Positions 11,026-23,756 of a DNA stretch of 64,000 bases are shown piece by piece (within the stretch, counting starts at the first letter, position 1; each line of letters starts with the position of its first letter). This DNA comes from Anastatus disparis (Eukaryota > Arthropoda > Insecta > Hymenoptera > Eupelmidae), in contig JAFFSR010000087.1 of the NCBI GenBank assembly GCA_017163975.1, forward strand, positions 930,001 through 994,000. Reading direction: 5' to 3'. Position numbers and translations under genes: made by a program. The notes beneath the pieces were generated by a model. The model did no database searches and had not been told where the DNA came from. It saw nothing but the letters and a program-made list of their open reading frames with translations.

Positions 11026-14000
11026 GGACTGTATGGCTCTCTTGTGGCAAATTCGCCTTTTAATACATCTCTTTTAAGTAAATATTCTTATCACGATTCT
11101 TATAATGCTAGCTCTTGTTCTTTTAACACTATAAATTCATCAAATAATCTAAATTCTTTTCCAAAACAAAGTAACCAATCAAATTTAGTTTTTAACAATA
11201 ACATAGTGATTTCTCATGCTAACGTAAACAGAATCAAAACCCACTTCTCAGCTATTGAACATCATATCACGTCATCTAAAAATGACATTTTTGCAGTAAC
11301 TGAAACTTTTTTAACAGAACTAGATGATAGCTCTGTAATCTCTATTGATCACTATAATTTCTTTAGACTCGATAGAGTGGGAAAAACAGGTGGAGGAGTC
11401 GGGTTTTATGCTCGCGATCTCTATAAGGTCAATATTCTGTCACAATCTGACCCTGTTTTTGACAATACAGCAGAGTATATCATAGCTGAAATTACAATTG
11501 GTTCTGAAAAGCTTCTTTTTTCAGTAGTTTACTTGCGTCCGAAGGCTATTTTCCCTGTGGAATTTTTCAATAAAATCTCTAATTATTTATCTACATTTAA
11601 AAATTTAGTCATAACTGGGAACTTTAATATAAACTTACTTTCTAAAAATTATTCATCTGAAAATCTTCGTTCAGCTATTGATTCTCTGGCTCTCTATGTG
11701 GTTCCATCCGAACCGACCCATCATACAATTACAACTGATTATTCTACTCATACGTGGATTGATCTTTTTATCATTAATGATGATAGTTCATTGCTATCTT
11801 ATGATAAATCATCAGCTCCTTTCATTGCAGGCCATGATCTTATCACGATCACGTTGAGGATATACAAGCCACTGAATCAAGCTAAAAGGATATTTTTCAG
11901 AAATTTTTCAAACATAAATCGTGATAGTTTAAACCAGACTATATCACGTGATCTACATGTAAAATCTCAAGAGAGCCATCAAATCTTTCAATCAAATATT
12001 CAGCATTTAAATAGCTTAGTTTCTAACTTGTCCTCTGTCCTTGTCTCGTCAATTGATAAATTTTCACCGTTAAAAACTCGTAACATTACGTTGAAGAAAA
12101 AGCCCTGGGTTACTCCTGACATTCGTGCAAAAATGAAAGAGCGTGATAGAGCGTATCGCTCAGCTGCACGTTCTGGCTCCATGTTATCTATAGCTAATTA
12201 TCGGAGACTTCGGGGAGAAGTCTCAAATGCGCTAGATACTGCTAAAAACAAATTTATTTCAAATCGATTGGCTGAGTCATCGAATTCATCAAATCGTTGG
12301 TCGACATTACATAAAATTGGACTTTCCAATAAAATTTTACCTTCACCATTGCAGTACTTTTCATCCAGTCCAAGTCCTGTTGACTCATTACACCTCCGTC
12401 TCATCATCATCTTCTGCACTAACAGATAATGAGATCAATCAGGTACTTGCTATTCCATTAAACAGTGATCTTCCCATTTTCGAATTCTCACAGGTTGAAA
12501 GTTCTACTATTGAGTCATTCTTGAATGTGGCTTCCTCAAAAGCTGTTGGACCTGATGAACTGTCAACAAATATGCTTAAAATCACACGTGATTCTCTAGT
12601 ACCTTATTTAACCTCCATTGTTAATATTTCTTTAGCTTCTGGAATATTTCCAGACCCTTGGAAGAGAGCCTTTCTTCTTCCGTTGGCCAAATCAAATAAG
12701 CTTGACTCTCCTTCACAAACACGACCTATAGCCAAGCTCTGTGAGATCTCAAAGGTACTGGAACGGGTTGTTCACTCACAACTAAATTCACATATTGAAA
12801 CCAATGCATTACTTGATTGTTTGCAAACAGGCTTTCGTAGAGCAAATAGTACTCAGACAGCCTTGTTGAAGCTTCTTGAAGATTCTCGGTTAGCTATAGA
12901 CAAGCGAATGGTAACCCTATTACTCTTATTTGATTTCTCAAAGGCGTTTGATACAGTGCCACATTCTAGATTACTTCATAAACTTCGTTCTCTAAACTGT
13001 TCTGATACGATCATACGATGGTTTGCATCATACTTAAGAAATAGATTCTATGCCGTTCCTGATCAGGAAAATCAAGTAGGTGCATGGGTCTCTTGTACGG
13101 CAGGCGTGCCACAGGGTAGTGTCCTTGGTCCCTTGCTTTTCTCTGTTTTTATAAATGATATTCCTTCAACCTTGGTCAGAGCCCAACACATTCTTTTTGC
13201 AGATGATCTTCAACTGTATCATTCCTTTTTTCCTTCAAAAATTGAAGAAGGAATAAACTTAATGAACTTTGAGGTGGCTAATGTTGTGAAGTGGGCCAAG
13301 GATAATGAACTTGCACTTAATCCTAGTAAGATGCAGGCCATTTTCCTAGGGAGTGAACAATATATATCGAGAATCGATTTATCTACTTGCCCGCCTGTAT
13401 TGGTAAACAATGTTCCAATCACTTACACTGATCTTGTTAAGAATTTAGGAGTCTGGATTAGTAGCACTTTAAATTGGAGTAGGCAGGTTAATGCAGTGGT
13501 AGGTAGAGTATTTGGAACCCTACAGTCTCTTAAATTTCATAGACATGCATTGTCTAGAAGGGTTAAAAAGGAATTGGTCGAAACATTGATATTTCCAACA
13601 CTTGACTACTGTTGCGTAGTATATGATGATCTTCCTCAAACACTTAATCTTAAGCTTCACCGTGCTTTTAATGCCTGCGTCAGATTCGTTATAGGTAACA
13701 TTGGGTGGCAGGCAAGAGTTACGCCCTTTCGCCTTGATCTGGGATGGATTTCAGTCAAAAACAGGCGGCTTTATTTCAAATCGATACTTGCTCATTCTAT
13801 TATATCACACCAAAACCCATCATATCTGGCAACGAAATTCTGCCGAGCAAACTTGGATGCAACTGTGAGGTCATCTAATAGGTTGCCTCCAAGGCTTTTG
13901 GTTTGTCCTACTGTTCGCATATCAGCAATGCTCAACTCTTTTGTTTCTTCATCCTCCTCGTTTATAAACAGCAATGTTGATGTTTTTTATGGTTTCGAGA

Positions 14001-14080
14001 GGGGAATGACACAGGCATTGAAGCAGCGTCTATATGATAAGTTTCTGGTAGATGAGCGCACTGAGTGGCAAAGCACATGA
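11026..14080 (+). CDS. LINE ORF2: endonuclease and reverse transcriptase, one frameshift
   Basis: The APE-type endonuclease spans about 11200-11870: NVNRIKTHFSAIEHHI, AVTETFL, GGGVGFYARD, GNFNINLL (the usual GDFN Asp is Asn) and GHDLITITL. Reverse transcriptase follows: RPIAKLCEISKVLE, LLLLFDFSKAFDTV (motif A), AGVPQGSVLGPLLFSVFIND (motif B) and LFADDLQLY (motif C, FADD). A C-terminal region ends at 14080. The frame changes once at about 12385-12400, so this copy is probably inactive. There is no ATG near the start. The frame is continuous with ORF1 across its TGA. The protein resembles the CR1/Jockey group; the clade is not certain. Confidence 0.9.
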
Positions 14081-14412
14081 ATTACTTGTCGAGTTTACTT
14101 ATATTAAGAAACTTTACCATCCAGTCTGAATGATGGACCTCATTTGGTTCCTCTTTTGCACTGATGTAATAGTGTTTATTAGTACTATTACTAATAAATT
14201 CTTTTATATATATAAAACCGTATAAAAACAATTTTCTTGATAGTTTGTGCGTCTACAATTTAAATTAGTTTATAAATATTACTTAATTATAAATTGTTAA
14301 ATCTTCGGTTAAAAAAAAAAAATTTTTGTATTACTCTTGTATATTTCTATAGGATCATACGGGGTTGAACCCCATTATCTCAAATAAATGATTCAAATCA
14401 AATCAAAATCAA
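14081..14412 (+). other. LINE 3' untranslated region and tail
   Basis: Non-coding DNA ending in short TCAAA/TCAAATC repeats (about 14388-14412), the kind of simple-repeat tail many CR1/Jockey-type LINEs have instead of poly(A). The following 14413-15060 is AT-rich with a GA run at 14841-14858 and nothing I can name. Confidence 0.6.
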
Positions 14413-15070
14413 ATACTGGTTCGGGCATATTGTATCATCGGTGATATAACCGATCAGCGTCATAAGCGAGTGTCATTTAGTTTGCGACGCACCCTCCCCT
14501 TGCTCACTCTCTCAGTAGACGCGTAAACTACTTTTCTTATATTACTCAATTTCATTTTCGTTTAATTCATACTCTATCTTCATTACATTTATATTTTTGT
14601 CTTATAATAAATTAATTATATTTTCTGTTAAAACGTGCTCTCAATTAATTTATATTGCCTGACTATATTAAACATAAAATATATATTTCCCGTTGCTTAC
14701 TCCGACGCCTCCGCGGTCCTTGTGAGCAGTTATAAATTATTTAATTACGTAATATCATATATTTTAATATAACATATTTTGGAACCTGCTTCACGAAGGA
14801 AAACTGCGCTACCGGCCACGCGTCTCTCGATCAGGTAAGGGAGAGAGAGAGAGAGACGCAGTGCGTGCAGCAAGCGACGAGTATATCAGGTATGATTTTG
14901 TCGTTTATCAATAGGATTGATTAGCTAGCACAATCGGAGTTCGCTGTATAATATTTAGTGAAATTCTTACAAATTTCAGCAACTCTGCATATAGTAAAAT
15001 TTAAGGACTTAGCTAAAGTTTACATTAAATTAAAAGCTAATTCTTTTTTTCTGTAACGGGCAAAATAACT

Positions 15071-15076
<6 letters not shown>

Positions 15077-15126
<50 letters not shown>
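15077..15126. repeat. (TA)n microsatellite
   Basis: About 25 uninterrupted TA units. Confidence 0.95.
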
Positions 15127-15131
<5 letters not shown>

Positions 15132-15774
15132 ACAGGGCGGTTCTTCTGGACAAACTAAAGACATTATCACCTCAAAATGTAAGACTTCTTATGGAAACTA
15201 AGGACAAAATTGCTGCCCGGAAACTGCCATTACATTTAGGAAATCAGCTTAGAAACCACTACAGGGTGCCTCATCTTAAAGAAACCACCTAGATATTTTC
15301 CAAAGTTGGCGTTGCATAAAAAAATTCTTTGGACGAAAATTATTCAGGACAATGGGGGCCATCTTTCTATGAAATCAGTTTTGACCTTGAAATTTATTTT
15401 CAAGGTCATTTGAAGGTCAAAGTGATTTTTTTAATTGGAACCCTTATTTTTGATCCCGGATTCGGAAAGGGCAAGAAATTCTACGTTAAGATAAGGTATT
15501 ATGTGTGGGGTACGGTTGACCTCTCCAAGGTCATGTAGGGGTTAAATTTATTATTTTCTTCATATATGTACACGAATGATCGGGCAAGGGTGAGGTTAAT
15601 AATAATAATAATAACAATAACCCTAAAACCCAAATAACCAAAACCCAATAACCCATATAAATAAAAGTCCGTTTATCTGAACATTTGCTCATTACGTGTG
15701 TTCATACTACAATTAGGTACGCGAATCAATCTAACCAATCTAGGCAAAAAAGGAGGGAAGGTATTGATTATCCA

Positions 15775-15965
15775 ACCAATTAAGGCAAGGTGGGGACGCC
15801 CAGCCGATCAAGGCAAGACGATGGCTACCCAGCCAATGAAGGCAAGGAATTAATTACCCAGCCAATTAAGGCAAGGTGGGAACGCCCAGTCGATCAAGGC
15901 AAGATGATGGCTACCCAGCCAATGAAGGCAAGGAATTAATTACCCAGCCAATTAAGGCAAGGTGG
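15775..15965. repeat. 86-bp tandem repeat within the mariner element
   Basis: TAAGGCAAGG starts at 15781, 15867 and 15953, 86 bp apart. Inside each unit CCAATNAAGGCAAGG and CGATCAAGGCAAG alternate, so it is built from shorter AAGGCAAG-type repeats. Confidence 0.85.
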
Positions 15966-16015
15966 AAATGCAAACAGTTATCTCATAAGATGTTCAAAAA
16001 TAGCCCCGTTTAAAT

Positions 16016-16815
16016 TTATGCAATGTTGAATTTTACGATCAAAGTTTTCAACTGTGGACAACAAAACGTGACGTGGAATAACTCTACAAGCTTGTGTGAT
16101 GTTGCATCATATCTTGCCGTGTTGTTGGTTGCTGTGCATAAACAACATTTTTCAAGTAGCTCCATAAAAAGAAATCTGGACTTGTCAGATCTGGTGATCT
16201 TGGACACTACTCAGTAATGTTACTACCAATGTCTATCCATCGTCTTCGGTATCGTTGGTTCAAGAAGTGACGAAGCATTAGTGAGCGATGACACAGTGTA
16301 CCATCATGTTGTAGCCATAATCGATGTCTTGTTTCCAAGTCCATATCTTCCAATAATTCTGGCAACTCATTCTGCAGGAAATCAAGATATGCTGCACCCT
16401 TGACATTCCCATCGAAAAAATAAGGTCCTATAAGATAACCATTTATTATTGAGAGCGCGGTGGCGTTGAGAGCGCGGTGGCGTAATGGATAGAGCTCTTG
16501 CCTTCAACGCGGAGGGCATGGCTTCGAATCCTGGCCAGGTACCTCTAACTTTTTTTTTGAAAGAAAATAAGTGTATGTGCCATTTATATCGCGACTCTTT
16601 AAAAAATCCGACCTCATTGGGTATCGGTTGATTGTTGGTTACAAAAGTGGCTGACCATCCATCGGTAGTCAAAGTTTTCGGTATGGTGGGTCTGACAGTC
16701 CTAGCCTGATGTAATGTGTTAAACAGATGCCGGGCGGGGGACTTCCTCGACTTCACCATATATAAAAGGTTAATCATATAGAGGACAATATCCTTTATAT
16801 ATCAATCTTTTTTTT

Positions 16816-16852
<37 letters not shown>

Positions 16853-17519
16853 CGCACCAAACTACGAGGCTCCATCTATGCTGATTATCAACATGACGTA
16901 CCCAATGAGGGTTCTGGATAGACCAATAATGACTATTATGGCGATTGAGTTACCCATTACCATGAAATGTAGCTTCGTCCGAAAACATTACGTATCTAAA
17001 AAATTCAGGATCTTTACGGATACTTGCTTGTGCTCAATTGCATAATTCGAGTCTGCAGCGGAGATCATCTGGCATCAAAGCTTGAGTCAAAGTTATGTGA
17101 TACGGATGAAATCTGTGAAGCCGCAAAATTCGACCGGCTATTGATCTTGGGATTTCAGCACGTCTCTCAATGTCACGCAAAGAGATATGATGATCCAAAT
17201 CAACCATTGCCAAAACGACGAGAATTTGTGGATCATCGTTGTTCTGTATCAAAATGCGACGACGATTTCTGCGTACTCGTGGTCGACGTCTCTCTCTTCG
17301 CTCAATGATTCGGATTCTCACGTAGTCCGGGTAGTGAAGCCTCCATGGGTAATTTTGGCGGTAATACCTTGCCGCAGCACGATATCGGCTTTGACATGCC
17401 CCGAGAGACAACAGAATGTCAACAATTTCGTTTCTCGAATAATCCGGCATATTTGATCCTTTTGAGTCGCTAGACACTAAGAAATTTCCACGTGAACTAT
17501 CCTGAGAAGGGCTGTTCAC
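16016..17519 (-). pseudogene. Mariner-type transposase, interrupted by a SINE
   Basis: The N-terminal part (about 17451-17034) starts MPDYSRNEIVDILLSLGACQ. It has a helix-turn-helix-like region (HHISLRDIERRAEIPRSIAG) and FHPYHITLTQALMPDDLRCR. Beyond it, 17020-16855 and 16440-16016 encode the catalytic part in broken frames: YFFDGNVKGAAYLDFLQNEL, LWLQHDGTLCH (second Asp) and PRSPDLTSPDFFLW (third acidic position), separated by stops. The SINE at 16468-16849 splits the catalytic domain. The family is IS630/Tc1/mariner; the same group occurs at 32.8 kb. Confidence 0.85.
16468..16849 (+). mobile_element. tRNA-derived SINE, copy 1
   Basis: The head GCGGTGGCGTAATGGATAG works as a tRNA A box and GGCTTCGAATCCTGGCC as a B box, the promoter of RNA polymerase III. 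A tRNA-unrelated body of about 290 bp follows, then TCCTTTATATATCAATC and a long A tract to 16849. It is near-identical in layout and sequence to 22471-22836. A partial repeat of the head (16451-16467) precedes it. It lies inside the mariner transposase gene. Confidence 0.85.
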
Positions 17520-18321
17520 GAGTCACGTCTGTCATAAATAATACTAAAGAAGTGTCATTTAACGATTTAAATGAAACTTTGTAGGCTTGTCAGGAATTAC
17601 ACCAGAGAAAAGAATAAAAATAATTTGTTTTCCCACAAGATGGAAAATAATTATTCTCATGAAAGCTTCGAATATATAAATTTGGCTTTGAAAATCAAAA
17701 AGGAGTTCAAGCTCAATTTTACTGTCGTTTGACCCCTACTATTACCTACAACTCAAGACAATGTTGTTGAACTTTCTTTCCGAATTCGAAATAAAAAAAT
17801 TAGGTGTTTTGCAGAAAACAATGGATCTTTTTTATTTATTTTGGTTATAGGATTATTGGGTTTTAGTTATTTGGGTTATTGAGTTATTGGGTTATTGGGT
17901 TATTGTTATTATTATTATACGTAGAATTTCCTGCCCTTTCCAAATCCGGAATCAAAAATAGGAGTTCTAATTCAAAAAATCACTTTGACCTTCAAATGAC
18001 CGTAAAAATAAATCTCAAGGTCGAAACTGATTTCATGGAAAGATAGCCCCCATTGTCCCGAATAACTTTCGTCTTAACAATTTTTTTATACAACGCCAAC
18101 TGTCGAAAATATCTCGGTGGTTTCTTTAAAATGGGACACCCTGTATGTGTGTGTGTACATATATACGTAAATTCGTAATATAAAAATAAATACTTAAAAA
18201 TGGGAAAAAATAATTCTATTCGTACATATCTATATTATGTATGTTTCGATGTACGAACAATAGGAAGCCAACTCGCGGGCAAATATATCGTGTAGCCAAA
18301 ACAGCATATTGGAACTGTTAT

Positions 18322-18660
18322 ACAGCGTGTCCAAAAAGTAACGATACACCTAAGAATTTTCCAAAGTTGATAATTTTTTCAATCAGGTGAAGGTCGTACT
18401 TGGAGTAACTTTTTACGAGGTATCCGATCATGACCTTGGATCTGACCTTGAACCTGATTTTCAAGGTTATTTTGAGGTCAACCTCATTTTTCACCTAAAA
18501 ATTACACTTACATTAAAAATAGTCTAACAGCTTCCTAAAGAGAGGCACATGTACCAAGGTCGGGTTCTTTTTACCATATTCATTATGCTCAGAAAATTTG
18601 AGAATGATCGAAAGTACGTTACTTTTTTTATAGCTCAAGAAACACACGTAGAAAAATATG
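18322..18660. repeat. Mariner-type terminal inverted repeat without a partner
   Basis: After TA (18320-18321) the DNA reads CAGCGTGTCCAAAAAGTAAC, closely like the inverted right end of the 32.8-34.2 kb element (CAGGGTGTCAAAAAAGTAAC). GACCTTG/AGGTCA motifs follow, as in that family. No matching right end was found, so it is a truncated or solo end. Confidence 0.55.
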
Positions 18661-21600
18661 AAAAAAGTATCATTTTTGACGTATAAAATTATGTACCGTG
18701 AACAACGATTGTTTAATCTATACCAAAATTTAATTACATATTCTACTCACAGAAATGAGTAATTTAAGCCCTTATTGAAGTGTGTGCCACTCCAGAAACT
18801 TGTATTATAGACTTTTCAAGTGTTGTGAAGAAGATTTCTCAAAATTAAAAAGTTCCAGATTCATCCCTATATATACACACGTATGTATTACATCAAATGA
18901 ATGCGTGCACAGACTTTTCATTGTCTTGCTTACGAAATTACGTTCGCATACAAACGGCTGTGTTTCACACGCTTCTCGAAGTTGCGCACCAGTAATGCTC
19001 AGAACATTTCTGTATTCGAAAATCTACTGCACATACTGGGGGTTCATTTATAGATAAGCTGTTCTGATAAATTAAAAAGCTTCTCTAGAGCTATCTAACG
19101 CGTGATAAATTTTGTGAATACGTTGTGCGCAATTTCGACAAGCATCTGAAACAAAGCCGATAGACTAGAATAGTACGAATAAAAGATACTTTTGTGTCTT
19201 TCGTGCCCGAAGATTGTGAGGACTTTGATAATAACGGTTTTCACTTTGTTAAAAATCTCCACTGTCAACTTCACTGTAATCCTTCGAGTCACAAAGACGA
19301 ATTTTTGAGAGTCAACATTTTATTTCTTGCAGGTAAGATAAAAACATTTAATCCTTTACTATGAATTTCATAAATTGAAATTATTTTCATTATTTAAATA
19401 TGATTAAAAGTATTATTTCTAAATAATTCAAAAGTATTATTTTTATTGTTAAAATATGTTAAAATAAATTGCTCCGTTTTTAATAAAATTTATTATAATT
19501 AAAAATAGACTAAAAATGAATGAAAAAAATTTTTTTTCAATCAACTTATTATTTCTCAATGAAAAAAATAATATTTGTTATTTAATCTATTTTGAATATA
19601 TATTCCAACCATATAAATTTTTATTAGCATAGACGATCTTAGGCTCCTATTCATAGATCTAACTCAAATAGCGGTTGTTACTTGAACCTAATTCTGTCTT
19701 TGTCTCTCCATGATAAGAATAGAAGACGGATAATACAACCGTTACTTGATCTAATAGCTACACTGGAAAAAAAATTTCCTTGCAACGAAAAAAATTTTAT
19801 TGTATCCAATAGATCCTTTCTGGCTAACGGTGAAATATTTTTTATATCAATATCATTTATTCCGTTAGTAAAAATAAAACTTTTAAATATCGATAAAATA
19901 TTTCTCAACATGCATAAGATATTTCTTAAACTTAATATCTCATACTGAAAATTATTAATTTTATTTTAAATTTATATCTCGTAATATTAAAATAAAAATT
20001 TACTCCGAAATAGAAAGATTGAAGAGCGACTTGGCAACGCCGTGTAAATGTGTATAGATATACAGTTGTGTACGTAGAAGCGAATGAAAATTATGTATAC
20101 AAATTAATATACATATTACTTTTAATTTGTAATTATTACTATTTTGCATTTATAAATTGATATACAAGTATAGGTTTTTCAATTAATGGTATACATTAAA
20201 TGAATAAAGAAGTGATTAATTTATTTTTTATTTGGTTAAGAAAAGTTAAATGTCCATAATTTGTATAATACGTATATTATTCACAATTATGATTTTTTTT
20301 ATTGTATTGTTTAACTTTTATTATATTTCCATAATTTTTTTATTATAACTATCTTATGTTTAATTACAAAAATAAGTTTTGTTAAGAATTTTTAATTAAA
20401 AAAATGTTATATTCTATAAAAATATAAGTACGCAAATAAATGTAGAAAGTTATGAAATTAGTCACTTTTTTCATTATTTGTACCAATAACTAGCTTTTTA
20501 CTTTTCCCTAAAGCCACTCGCTTTTCTTTTTTAATAAGCTGTCTTTCGCTTATAAATTTTCCTTAACGTCGCTTTGATTTAGGTATTTTGTTTTTCACAG
20601 CGCGAGACTTGTTCATTTTCGAGGTTAAGGTAGAAAAGGTTAAGTTTCGTATGCGAGTCAAACGTCACCACCCAAGCTTCGGCTGCTTCGAGCAATGCTG
20701 TCAACTTACTTAACCATGTGCAATGTTGTCACGTTTTCCGATCATTTCTAAAGAGCATCAAAAGAGTTATTTATAATATATTTAATTGTTTTGCATTACC
20801 TACATAAATTAATATGAAATTCTGAATAAAAAGAATAGTATTTGAGTATCTATAACATCTTCTATATTATAATTAAAAGTTCAGATTTTCAATGTTTGAG
20901 TTGGTAATGATTTCTTGCAGAGCAGTGCCACTGTTGTGACTGTCTAATATCAGTATATTTTCCCCCTTTGCCTTTACCCCTCAGGGCGGTATACAACCAC
21001 CTTAAAATAAAATCTTTTTTCTTCAATAAAATATTTTTATGTATCTAAAAAATATTTTGTATTAATTAATTTCTTCGTAACAAATAGAAGTAACTATTCA
21101 TTAAATAAATATTATCTTTCTTTGATAATATACCTGAATTTTTAATGTTCAAGAAATATTTTTTTGTAGAAATTATATTATTTTAAAAACATGAATCATT
21201 ACTTTTAAGCATAGAAATAATTCCTTACAAGTAAATTTAAAATATTAGTTCAATTAAATGTTTCAACAAATTTAAGTTCTTTTTCTGCAATATAAATTTC
21301 AATTTTTTTTTTTTAATTACTTAAACACTTTTGATTCAAAGAATAATTTTTTTATTTAAAGAAATATTTCTTTAAAACAGTTAAATGTTAATTTTAATTA
21401 AAATCTACTTTTTGTGATTATGTTTACAAATAATTGTTGTAAAAAAATTTTTTCACTGAAATATACATTTTTAATCAAAATAATAATTACTTTATTAAAA
21501 TCAGAAAGTGTTTAAAGTTTTTCAGTTACATTTTCTTGATTCTGACTATTATTTTTTTCTCAATTCGAAATCATCTTTTTAATGTAAAGAAATGTAATCA

Positions 21601-21884
21601 ATTACACCGCTTTTTTGCACCAACAAACATTCTGTTGTTAAAAAGAGATAGGTTTATCGAAGTCAGAAACTAATTTGTTTAATTTCTAAATTATGTGTAA
21701 AAATTATTTTCAATAACTATTACATAATTTCAATAAAAAAATATTATAGCATTGTTTTTAAGAAAATTTAATGACTTTCAACACTATTTCCGAAGTAGTC
21801 CAGTAGAATTAGTCGAAAAGCATAATGTAATTAGTAACAGGTGCAGACCACCAAAAATGGCTTTGTTGGATGATTAGAAATGAA
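18661..21884. other. AT-rich DNA without recognisable genes
   Basis: No coherent protein domain in any frame. At 19751 a CACTGGAAAAAAAATTT-like sequence resembles the start of the insertion at 63068. Open frames here are short and AT-driven. Confidence 0.6.
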
Positions 21885-22803
21885 ACTCTGGAATTACCCT
21901 AAAAATTTGAGCCGTCAGGAATTTGTAAATAATGATTTAAGGTGCAAAATTCGTAAAAATCACTGTTTTTTCGAAGTAGCTCGAAATCGTTTGCGATTAA
22001 GTATATGAAAATTATACTATTTGTAGGTATTTCAAAGACGATTAATTTGAGACGTCATTGATGAAAATCGGTTAATAACTTTTATAAATAATGATAAACA
22101 AAAATCGAAAATAGCGAAATTTTAAAATATTTGTCATTTGATAAAAAAAGGATATACATGTTTGTAATTCAACAAAAATATGCCTCTTATTATCATTAAG
22201 TTACCATAAAAATTTCATTAAAAAATATTAATTATTATAGGAGATATTCTATTTGTTTATTAAAAAGAGGTCAAATGTACGTTAAAAAATTCACCCAAAA
22301 ACGTCATGGTAGAGACTTTATGATAATCATATAATATTTTTTTCGAAAAAAATTTACTTTTTTTTGCCATATTTAGGTTGAAAATAATAAAATGGACACG
22401 ATTTCACATCAAATTCATAAAATTTACGTTAATATATAAGTATTATATGATTATCATAAAGTCTCTATAGGAGCGCGGTGGCGTAACGGATAGAGCTCTT
22501 GCCTTCAACGCGGTGGGCACGGGTTCGAATCCTGGCGAGGCACCTCTGACTTTTTTTCGAAAGAAAATTAGTGTATGTGCTACCCATATCGCGACTCTTA
22601 AGAAATCTGACCTCATTGAGTATCGGTTGATTGTTGGTCACAAAAGTGGCTGACCATCCATCGGTAGTCAAAGTTTTCGGTATGGCGGTGTCTGACAGTC
22701 TAGCCTGATGTAATGTGTTAAACGGTTCCGGGCTGGGCTCCCTCGACATCTCCATAGAAAAAGGTTAATTATATAGAGGATAACAATATCCTTTATATAT
22801 TAA

Positions 22804-22841
<38 letters not shown>

Positions 22842-23263
22842 AAAAGTTTTTGGGTGAATTTTTTAACGTACACTTGACCTCTTTTTAATAAACAAATAGA
22901 ATATCTCCTATAATAATTAATATTTTTTGATGAAATTTTTATGATAACTTAAGGATAATAAGAGGTACATTTTTGTTGAATTACAAACATATATATCCTT
23001 TTTTTATCAAATGACAAATATTTTAAAATTTCGCGATTTTCGATTTTTGTTTATCATTATTTATAAAAGTTATTAACCGATTTTCATCAATGACGTCTCA
23101 AATTAATCGTCTTTGAAATACCTACAAATAGTATAATTTTCATATACTTAATCGCAAACGATTTCTAGCTACTTCGAAAAAAAAGTGATTTTTACGAATT
23201 TTGCACCTTAAATCATTGTTTACAAATTCCTGACGGCTCAAATTTTTAGGGTAATTCCAGAGT
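21885..23263. mobile_element. Long foldback element, interrupted by a SINE
   Basis: The left arm 21885-22345 begins ACTCTGGAATTACCCT. The right arm (22405-22470 plus 22840-23263) is its near-exact reverse complement and ends AGGGTAATTCCAGAGT. Shared blocks include CCTGACGGCTCAAATTTTTA and GACGTCTCAAATTAATCGTC. Arms are about 460 bp and the centre is short. The second SINE copy (22471-22836) sits in the inner part of the right arm. There are no genes. Confidence 0.9.
22471..22836 (+). mobile_element. tRNA-derived SINE, copy 2
   Basis: A box GGCGTAACGGATAGAGC, B box GGGTTCGAATCCTGGC (a perfect B-box match), then the same body as copy 1 (CATCCATCGGTAGTCAAAGT block) and an A tract ending at 22836. 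It interrupts the foldback element. The better-preserved B box suggests a younger copy than the one at 16468. Confidence 0.88.
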
Positions 23264-23433
23264 CATAAATATAATATTTTCTTAAAGAATATTTCAAGGT
23301 TTTTTTTTGAGTTTCCAAAATATATCATTAATTTAAAAATGATTATTCTTTGACTCAAAGAAATCCATTTCTTTGCACCATATTTCTTCTATTCAAAAAC
23401 ACTTTTTTTAAAGTTGAAAAAACTTTTTTTTCT

Positions 23434-23535
23434 GTGTAGTCACAAATTTTGCGTGGAATTCCGTGATAAAAGAAATATTTTCACTTACCAATTTAGTATC
23501 GTTTCAGAACAATGTATAATAACTATTTTTATGCT
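23434..23535. repeat. Dispersed repeat, inverted copy of 7231-7325
   Basis: Contains CACAAATTTTGCGTGGAATT and ACAATGTATAATAACTATTT, the reverse complement of the block next to the copia LTR at 7.2 kb. Confidence 0.7.
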
Positions 23536-23756
23536 GAAAATAAAGCTTTCTTTTTTTAAAACATTTTATAGTTAAAAATAAAATTTCATTTCTTTAATAT
23601 GAAAGAACGAAAATATGCGACCTGCACTAGGATAAACTTATAACAAACGTGCCTGTTTTCTTCTAACATCTTACAAACAATACATGACTTTGATTAACAA
23701 TCATTGATTATTTTATTACTTACTGATGTCAAATTATTTTTGTCTCTTTATTACTA

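Larger units (their letters stand above)
15262..18143 (-). mobile_element. Mariner-type element with long inverted repeats
   Basis: The left end starts CAGGGTGCCTCATCTTAAAG and the right end, inverted, CAGGGTGTCCCATTTTAAAG, both flanked by TA (15260-15261, 18144-18145), the target of Tc1/mariner elements. The arms align for about 270 bp and contain TTTGAAGGTCAAAGTGATTT. Inside each arm lies an AATAACCC minisatellite (15600-15655 and its inverse at 17860-17915). The body holds a decayed transposase gene on the - strand, an 86-bp tandem repeat and a SINE. Length is 2882 bp; without the SINE about 2.5 kb. Confidence 0.9.

Noticed and set aside
15600..15660. Telomeric repeat
   Set aside because: The AATAACCC unit is not an arthropod telomere repeat (TTAGG) and it lies in both arms of a mariner element.
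16468..16545. Functional tRNA gene
   Set aside because: A and B boxes are present, but the sequence continues into a repeated body with an A tail and exists twice; it is a SINE head.
16382..16777. 131-codon - strand open frame, similar to one at 22465-22755
   Set aside because: It is the antisense of the SINE body; the shared protein similarity reflects SINE copies.
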